A DNA stretch of 64,000 nucleotides. Source: Ensifer sesbaniae (GTDB lineage Bacteria; Pseudomonadota; Alphaproteobacteria; Rhizobiales; Rhizobiaceae). This document shows positions 63,775 through 64,000 of this stretch, piece after piece. Under the pieces are notes generated by a model. The model made no database searches and was not told the origin of the DNA. It was given only the letters and a program-made list of their open reading frames with translations. A program made the position numbers and the translations under genes. Within the stretch, counting starts at the first letter, position 1; each line of letters opens with the position of its first letter. The DNA lies in contig NZ_JABEKU010000001.1 of the NCBI RefSeq assembly GCF_013283665.1, positions 1,736,001 to 1,800,000 of the forward strand. Reading direction: 5' to 3'.

Positions 63775-64000
63775 ATGACTGTGACTGCAGCAATGGTGAA
63801 GGAACTGCGCGAAAAGAGCGGCGCAGGCATGATGGATTGCAAGAAGGCACTTGCTGAAACCAACGGCGACATGGAAGCAGCGATCGACTGGCTGCGCGCC
63901 AAGGGTATCGCGAAGGCCGACAAGAAGTCGGGTCGTACGGCTGCCGAAGGCCTCGTCGGCATCGTCAGCGGCGGCACCAAGGCCGTCGTCGTCGAAATCA
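63775..64000 (+). CDS. tsf: Translation elongation factor Ts (partial, 3' end outside window)
   Basis: The first 75 residues are visible. They include the UBA-like start ([24 protein letters not shown]) and the EF-Ts signatures [13 protein letters not shown] and [11 protein letters not shown]-Ts exchanges GDP on EF-Tu. A purine-rich site (AAAGAGGC) precedes ATG 63775. Confidence 0.97.
   Translation, partial: MTVTAAMVKELREKSGAGMMDCKKALAETNGDMEAAIDWLRAKGIAKADKKSGRTAAEGLVGIVSGGTKAVVVEI

Overview
This 64 kb window is a high-GC alphaproteobacterial chromosome segment. Gene content and order strongly suggest a Rhizobiaceae member close to Sinorhizobium/Ensifer. The evidence is the blocks plsC-kdsA-eno-ftsB-pdhABC-lpdA-lipA, ispDF/dusB-ntrBC-ntrYX-trkA-dat-hfq-hflX-mazG, cysG-DUF2849-cysI-DUF934-fpr, aapJQMP/metC, cysE-DUF3126-phasin-clpS-clpA, and eipB-rpsB-tsf. 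Nearly everything is core chromosome. I saw no rRNA, tRNA, IS element, prophage or CRISPR array.

Layout. 1-1.0 kb: phospholipid synthesis pair on the minus strand (plsC-like and a partial cdsA-like gene). 1.4-5.5 kb: small lipoprotein, VOC protein, kdsA, eno, ftsB. 5.6-13.7 kb: pyruvate dehydrogenase complex (pdhA, pdhB with fused lipoyl domain, pdhC, lpdA) and lipA, which makes the lipoyl cofactor these enzymes carry, with small passenger genes. 13.8-16.5 kb: a frameshifted P-loop kinase-like gene, a Coq10/RatA-type gene, then pncC and ispDF on the minus strand. 16.7-24.2 kb: nitrogen regulation (dusB-ntrB-ntrC, then ntrY-ntrX, whose NtrX lacks the sigma54 GAFTGA motif). 24.2-29.8 kb: trkA, dat, hfq, hflX, mazG and a deaminase. 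30.0-35.0 kb: sulfite assimilation (siroheme synthase, sulfite reductase and accessory genes) followed by fpr.

35.1-44.1 kb is the accessory part. It starts with a decayed scrap of an acetyl-CoA hydrolase gene and a GntR/FCD regulator. A co-directional operon follows, encoding a ferric-reductase-like membrane flavocytochrome, a 1075-residue four-haem c-type cytochrome with a DUF4384-like C-terminus, an OmpA-domain protein, and an exported caspase-like protease with an EF-hand loop. It ends with a second caspase-type gene that has lost its protease domain and is frameshifted. From memory of Sinorhizobium meliloti locus numbering (fpr SMc02122, aapP SMc02121), fpr and aapP are direct neighbours there, so this ~9 kb block looks like an insertion. 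It is the best candidate here for an undescribed system: an envelope electron-transfer chain coupled genetically to a secreted, possibly calcium-responsive, caspase-like protease.

44.1-64 kb: the general amino-acid ABC transporter aapJQMP (minus strand), metC with a structured leader, a FAD monooxygenase, a small zinc-finger protein, an alpha/beta hydrolase, cysE, DUF3126, a phasin with two PhaR-like sites in its promoter, clpS-clpA, azlC-azlD, a minus-strand cluster (HIT protein, FemAB-like acyltransferase, glycerophosphodiesterase, RidA), eipB, rpsB and the start of tsf. Many genes end in clear intrinsic terminators. Start codons were chosen from ribosome-binding sites, overlaps and family lengths.
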